Below the pieces are notes generated by a model. It was given only the letters and a program-made list of their open reading frames with translations, ran no database searches and had not been told where the DNA came from. A stretch of 64,000 bases of DNA from Actibacterium lipolyticum (GTDB lineage: Bacteria > Pseudomonadota > Alphaproteobacteria > Rhodobacterales > Rhodobacteraceae): contig NZ_FXYE01000001.1 of assembly GCF_900184935.1 (NCBI RefSeq), positions 992,001-1,056,000 on the forward strand. The letters are read 5' to 3'. How positions within the stretch are numbered: the first letter of the stretch is position 1; every line of letters begins with the position of its first letter. Shown piece by piece: positions 60,484 through 64,000 of this stretch. The position numbers and the translations under genes were made by a program.

Positions 60484-61206
60484 TTAACCTTTAAGCGCCT
60501 TCAGCGCCCCGGCCAGATCAATTGCCCCATCGTACAAAGCCCGGCCCGAAATCGCGCCGTTCAGGGATGCGCCGCAATCGCGCAGGGCGATCAGGTCATC
60601 CAATGAAGATACCCCGCCCGAGGCGATAACTGGGATGGAAACCGCACGGGCCAGATCGGCCGTTGCCTCAATATTCGGGCCCTGCATCGCGCCGTCACGG
60701 TTGATGTCGGTATAAATGATCGCGGCAACGCCTGCGTCCTCAAACGATTTGGCCAGGTCGGTGACCATCACATCAGTTTCTTCGGCCCAGCCCTTTGTTG
60801 CGACGCGGCCATTGCGGGCGTCGATACCAACGGCAACCTTGCCGGGGAACGCTTTGGCGGCCTCGCGCACCAGATCGGGGTTTTCAACGGCGACTGTGCC
60901 AAGGATGACGCGGGCCAGACCCTTGTCCAACCAACGTTCAATCGTAGCCATATCGCGGATGCCACCGCCCAGCTGCGCGGGCACGTTGGTTTCGGCCAAA
61001 ATCGCCTCAACCGCGCCGCCGTTTACCGGTTCACCTGCAAAGGCGCCGTTCAGATCAACAAGGTGCAGCCATTCGCAACCGGCATCCTGAAATGCCTTGG
61101 CTTGGGCGGCGGGATTGTCGCTGAACACGGTGGCCTGATCCATTTCGCCTTTGTAAAGGCGCACGCATTGCCCATCTTTCAGATCAATCGCGGGATAAAG
61201 GATCAT
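60484..61206 (-). CDS. hisA: ProFAR isomerase HisA
   Basis: 240 residues, AGGAGT upstream. TIM barrel isomerase: [21 protein letters not shown] with Asp8, [60 protein letters not shown]. Fourth step of histidine synthesis. Confidence 0.97.
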   Translation of the reverse strand: MILYPAIDLKDGQCVRLYKGEMDQATVFSDNPAAQAKAFQDAGCEWLHLVDLNGAFAGEPVNGGAVEAILAETNVPAQLGGGIRDMATIERWLDKGLARVILGTVAVENPDLVREAAKAFPGKVAVGIDARNGRVATKGWAEETDVMVTDLAKSFEDAGVAAIIYTDINRDGAMQGPNIEATADLARAVSIPVIASGGVSSLDDLIALRDCGASLNGAISGRALYDGAIDLAGALKALKG

Positions 61207-61339
61207 TTGCGGCTACTCCTGTCTGGTTTTGGCGCTTTATGCACGGTGCAGCGGGGAATGCAACGCGGCGTGTGAACCTTACGTTACCCTTGCCTGAACG
61301 GCAGGGGCTGCGTCAGACTAAGTCAGCAACAGGGAGGAT

Positions 61340-61726
61340 ATGATGAAAAAACTCGGTCTTATCGCCGCGCTGAGCATGGCCTTGGCCACACCCGCGCTGG
61401 CTGATCCAGTACTGGGCACGTGGAAAACGCAGGTTGATGATGGGTCCTACGCCTATGTCAGCATGAAAAACTGCGGTGCCGCAATCTGTGGCGCAATTTC
61501 ACGGACGTTCAATTCAGACGGCGAATACAAATCCGGCAATATCGGCAAGCAGTTGGTCTGGGACATGGTTCCGGGCAAAAGCGGCAGCTATGGCTCGGGT
61601 AAGATTTGGCAGCCGTCCACCGGCAAGGTCTATAAGTCCAAAATGTCGCTGTCTGGCGATACTTTGAAGGTTTCCGGCTGCGTTGGCCCGATCTGTAAGA
61701 AACAGACGTGGAGCCGCGTTAAGTAA
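61340..61726 (+). CDS. DUF2147 exported protein
   Basis: 128 residues; start at 61340 or the ATG one codon later, which is better placed after GGGAGG. Signal peptide ending ALA-D near residue 22. DUF2147 core DPVLGTWKTQVDDGSYAYVSMKNCG, GKIWQPSTGKVYKSKMSLSGDTLKVSGCVG, LCRKQTW-like end (ICKKQTWSRV). Two Cys pairs probably form disulfides. Lipocalin-like periplasmic protein of unknown role. Converges with hisH. Confidence 0.88.
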   Translation: MMKKLGLIAALSMALATPALADPVLGTWKTQVDDGSYAYVSMKNCGAAICGAISRTFNSDGEYKSGNIGKQLVWDMVPGKSGSYGSGKIWQPSTGKVYKSKMSLSGDTLKVSGCVGPICKKQTWSRVK

Positions 61727-61748
61727 GCCGCGACCCAGACTTTGATGA

Positions 61749-61776
61749 AAGGCGGCCCATGGGTCGCCTTTTTCGT
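61749..61776 (+). terminator. Intrinsic terminator, DUF2147 gene
   Basis: AGGCGGCCC (61750-61758) with GGGTCGCCT (61761-61769), one G-T pair, then TTTTCG. Lies against the hisH stop at 61778. Confidence 0.8.
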
Positions 61777-61777
61777 T

Positions 61778-62416
61778 TTAGGGGGCCCATTTCAGGAAGT
61801 TGCCGATCATGCGCAGCCCGTTTGCCTGACTTTTTTCGGGGTGAAACTGCATCCCGATCAGGTTGTCGCGCCCGATGATCGCGGTGATATCGCCAGCATA
61901 ATCAACATGGGCCAATCGCTGCGCTGGGTCAGCAACCCGGAAGTGGTACGAATGCACGAAATAGGCGTGATCGCCTGTCGCCACACCATCCAAAACCGGG
62001 TGCGGGTTGTCGATCACCAGATCGTTCCAGCCCATATGCGGCACCTTCATCGCCGGATCGCTGGGCGCGATTTTCACAACCTCGCCGCCGATCCAGTCAA
62101 AACCGGGGGTGTCTTCGTATTCCAGCCCGCGGGTGGCCAGCATTTGCATGCCTATGCAGATCCCCAAGAAGGGTTTGCCGCCCTTGATGACAGCGTCTTC
62201 AATGGCTTCGAACAGGCCGCGATGGTCAAACAGCTCTTTACGGCAAGCAGGGAACGCACCGTCGCCGGGCAGCACGATACGGTCCGCCCCACGAACGGTG
62301 TCAGGGTCAGAGGTCACGATGACATCGCCCGCGCCGGTTTCCTGCGCGACACGTTCAAACGCCTTCTGGGCCGAGTGCAGGTTGCCCGACTCGTAATCTA
62401 CAATGGCTGTCAGCAT
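61778..62416 (-). CDS. hisH: Imidazole glycerol phosphate synthase glutaminase subunit HisH
   Basis: 212 residues, starting 5 bases after hisB. Class I glutamine amidotransferase: KPFLGICIGMQML with nucleophile Cys87, the oxyanion PGDGAF, and LIGMQFHPEKSQ with the catalytic His and Glu. Supplies ammonia to HisF. Confidence 0.97.
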   Translation of the reverse strand: MLTAIVDYESGNLHSAQKAFERVAQETGAGDVIVTSDPDTVRGADRIVLPGDGAFPACRKELFDHRGLFEAIEDAVIKGGKPFLGICIGMQMLATRGLEYEDTPGFDWIGGEVVKIAPSDPAMKVPHMGWNDLVIDNPHPVLDGVATGDHAYFVHSYHFRVADPAQRLAHVDYAGDITAIIGRDNLIGMQFHPEKSQANGLRMIGNFLKWAP

Positions 62417-62421
62417 CGGCG

Positions 62422-63009
62422 TTACAGGGCCCCTTTGGTGGAAGGGATCGCATCGGCCTTGCGCGGGTCAGTCTCAACCGCTTCACGCAGCGCGCGGGCG
62501 ACCGATTTGAACGCCGCTTCGGCGATGTGGTGGCTGTTGAAACCGTGCAGTGCATCAATGTGCAACGTGATCCCGCCGTGCGTGGACAGCGCCTGAAAGA
62601 ATTCGCGCACCAATTCGGTGTCGAATGTGCCGATCTTGGCGGTCGGGAAATCGACGTTCCAAATCAGAAACGGGCGCGCCGAAAGGTCCAGCGCGGTGCG
62701 TATCTGTGCATCATCCATTGCCAACAGGCACGAACCATACCGGCGGATGCCCGTTTTGTCGCCCAACGCCTTTACCAAGGCCTGACCAATGGCGATGCCG
62801 GTATCTTCGACCGTGTGGTGATCATCGATATGGTAATCACCCGTCGCGCGGATGGTCATATCAATCAGTGAGTGGCGCGAAAGCTGATCCAGCATGTGGT
62901 CAAAGAACCCAACGCCGGTCTGGTTGTCGTAAACACCTGTCCCGTCGAGGTTAATCTCGACGTTGATTTCGGTTTCGGCTGTCTTGCGTGTGATGGTTGC
63001 CGTGCGCAT
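62422..63009 (-). CDS. hisB: Imidazoleglycerol-phosphate dehydratase
   Basis: 195 residues, CAGGAGT upstream. Two-fold pseudo-repeat with Mn-binding HH(x)xxE blocks: [33 protein letters not shown], and [35 protein letters not shown]. Monofunctional (no phosphatase domain). First of hisBH; order hisB-hisH-hisA-hisF-hisE with insertions. Confidence 0.97.
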   Translation of the reverse strand: MRTATITRKTAETEINVEINLDGTGVYDNQTGVGFFDHMLDQLSRHSLIDMTIRATGDYHIDDHHTVEDTGIAIGQALVKALGDKTGIRRYGSCLLAMDDAQIRTALDLSARPFLIWNVDFPTAKIGTFDTELVREFFQALSTHGGITLHIDALHGFNSHHIAEAAFKSVARALREAVETDPRKADAIPSTKGAL

Positions 63010-63085
63010 GGCCCACTCCTGACTATTCTTCGCGCCTTATAGGCGAGGGGGCAGGGGCCGCCAAGCCCCGCAGGGCGCAAACGAA

Positions 63086-63111
63086 AAAAGCACACCCGAA
63101 GGTGTGCTTTT
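63086..63111 (-). terminator. Intrinsic terminator, tRNA-Gly and hisB side
   Basis: AAAAGCACACC (63086-63096), loop CGAA, GGTGTGCTTTT (63101-63111). Symmetric A/T runs. On the minus strand it ends tRNA-Gly transcription. Confidence 0.9.
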
Positions 63112-63136
63112 CGTCATCCCCCAAAAGGGAGGAAAT

Positions 63137-63211
63137 TGGAGCGGGCGAGGCGATTCGAACGCCCGACCCTAACCTTGGCAAGGTTATGCTCTACCCCTGA
63201 GCTACGCCCGC
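63137..63211 (-). tRNA. tRNA-Gly (anticodon GCC)
   Basis: Acceptor GCGGGCG/CGCCCGC (63211-63205 with 63047-type arm at 63141-63147), discriminator T, CCA encoded at 63137-63139. D-arm GCTC...GAGC, anticodon stem TAACC/GGTTA with loop TTGCCAA, T-arm with GTTCGAATC. 75 bases with CCA. Confidence 0.96.
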
Positions 63212-63338
63212 ATCCTTGGGTGAGGCGGGGTTTACATCCTGCCGCGCGGGGCTGCAAGGGGGAAGTTGCGGAAATTTTCAGAGAGGGCGGTGGCAGCCCG
63301 TGTTCGACAGTTGGGGGCTTGGAACAGACCACGATAAC

Positions 63339-63725
63339 TTAGATTTGGGCAGCGATCGCTGCCTTGTCGATTATGGACCAGACATCCTGAATTTTGCCAT
63401 TTTTGAATTCGTAAAACACATTCTCTTCGAACTGAACCCGCGTTCCGTTAACGGGTAGGCCAAACAAGTTTCCGATCGGCGTGCAATCAAACGTCAGGCC
63501 GCTGGCGATCATTGGGGGCTCACAAACAAGACGTGTGATGTTGAAGGAAAGATCGGGGATCGCTTTGAAGTCTTCAACGAGCATGCTTTTGTACCCGCTC
63601 AGGCCGATGCACTTTCCGTTGTGCTGGACGTCGTCGGCCACATAGCGATGTAGGTTCACCCAATCTTGGGAATTCAGGCAGGCGATATATCCACGATAGA
63701 GGTCTGCAATTTCGTCGTGCGTCAT
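63339..63725 (-). CDS. SnoaL-like (ester cyclase type) protein
   Basis: 128 residues from ATG 63725 with GAGGTAA; a TTG one codon earlier is less likely. NTF2-like fold: EIADLYRGYIACLNSQDWVNLHRYVADD, LSGYKSMLVEDFKAIPDLSF and QFEENVFYEFKNGKIQDVWSI. Related to polyketide cyclases and to many stand-alone proteins without known substrate. Monocistronic. Confidence 0.85.
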   Translation of the reverse strand: MTHDEIADLYRGYIACLNSQDWVNLHRYVADDVQHNGKCIGLSGYKSMLVEDFKAIPDLSFNITRLVCEPPMIASGLTFDCTPIGNLFGLPVNGTRVQFEENVFYEFKNGKIQDVWSIIDKAAIAAQI

Positions 63726-63820
63726 CAAATTACCTCGGTACTTCAGCGCTATAGGTTAACAAAGCCGCGTAAGGCAATAATCGCAAGTGCACTGGCGCAC
63801 GGGCATCCCCGGGTAATGGT

Positions 63821-64000
63821 TTAATCGCGCTGAACTATGCGCACGTCGTTCTGCGGGTCAGTTCGCTGGTCAAGCTCATAACGCCGGTAGGGAATGCCGC
63901 GATCTTTCAATTCGTCAAAAACGCGATGCGGGTTGATGCCTGCGGTCTCTTGCGTGATGGTTTGATGCCCCCCGTCGTGGAGGTGGATTTCAAACGTCGT
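63821..64000 (-). CDS. C-terminal 59 codons of an unknown protein (cut by window edge)
   Basis: Open frame from the right edge to TAA at 63823-63821. Reads TTFEIHLHDGGHQTITQETA, then a stretch including RVFDELKDRGIPYRRYELDQ and a polar end. Codon use is coding-like. Could be part of a regulatory or DUF protein; too short to assign. Confidence 0.55.
   Translation of the reverse strand, partial: TTFEIHLHDGGHQTITQETAGINPHRVFDELKDRGIPYRRYELDQRTDPQNDVRIVQRD

Noticed and set aside
1-64000. CRISPR arrays, insertion sequences, prophage or integrative elements
   Set aside because: No regularly spaced repeats, transposase, integrase or phage structural gene was seen. tRNA-His, tRNA-Tyr and tRNA-Gly have no adjacent integrase or evident att duplication.

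Overview
The window reads as chromosomal DNA of a Rhodobacteraceae (Roseobacter-type) alphaproteobacterium. The evidence is the heterotetrameric sarcosine oxidase operon next to a glutamate dehydrogenase, the dnaG-rpoD pair, a second sigma factor of the RpoH type, CarD, MmcB with a GTTC-N7-GTTC SOS box, a tRNA-His of the alphaproteobacterial type (A73, no G-1:C73 pair), and many small proteins of families typical of this group. No integrase, transposase, phage gene or CRISPR array was seen. Most of the window is ordinary core chromosome with a few accessory pieces.

Layout. 1-1400: the end of an endonuclease/exonuclease/phosphatase-fold protein and a small membrane protein. 1420-4284 (minus): three Tad-type pilus-associated proteins (TadE, TadE/F and a vWA TadG-like protein). 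4604-11155 (plus): glutamate dehydrogenase, then soxB-soxD-soxA-soxG. 11221-15293: dnaG and rpoD, closed by a strong terminator. 15399-17547: glyoxalase-like protein, Tat-exported intradiol dioxygenase, YjbQ, dodecin. 17736-27428: nrdR-ribD-[capsule genes on the other strand]-ribE-unknown-ribB(X)-ribH-nusB. The riboflavin operon is interrupted by kpsS, a Wza/KpsD-type export lipoprotein and kpsC. 27425-32924: small enzymes and membrane proteins, a candidate structured RNA, an ArsR/AHSA1 pair with its own operators, mmcB, an acetyltransferase, tRNA-His and a CDP-alcohol phosphatidyltransferase. 32719-35768: rluD, rpoH and an ankyrin-like protein. 35793-39811: Gfo/Idh/MocA oxidoreductase, host-attachment protein, DUF4389 protein, a dipeptidase remnant and pepF. 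40009-46191: hydrolase/SCP2 pair, TPR protein, SUV3-like helicase, S4 RNA-binding protein, fdxA and carD. 46240-52024: CPA2 antiporter with an Lrp/AsnC regulator, a large GspL/GspC-like membrane protein and a SIMPL protein. 52072-57703: DUF2269 and SDR-DoxX proteins, metY, a glycosyltransferase-like protein, tRNA-Tyr, rlmB and a zinc-ribbon protein. 57884-64000: CoA-binding protein, then the histidine genes hisB-hisH-hisA-hisF-hisE (all minus) broken up by DUF2147, DUF2867 and DUF302 genes, tRNA-Gly, a SnoaL-like protein and a partial gene.

How the genes work together. Sarcosine oxidase releases glycine, one-carbon units and hydrogen peroxide from sarcosine, which is consistent with growth on methylated osmolytes; the neighbouring glutamate dehydrogenase can handle nitrogen. 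The rib cluster makes flavins, for which the sox flavoenzyme is one consumer and dodecin a possible buffer. rpoD, rpoH, carD, nrdR, lexA-controlled mmcB and nusB make this a stretch rich in information processing and its control. No complete undescribed system was found. The best leads are the unassigned structured RNA at about 29265-29480, the unknown gene held inside the rib operon, the GspL-TM-GspC-like protein, and the possible small RNA at 57780-57867.
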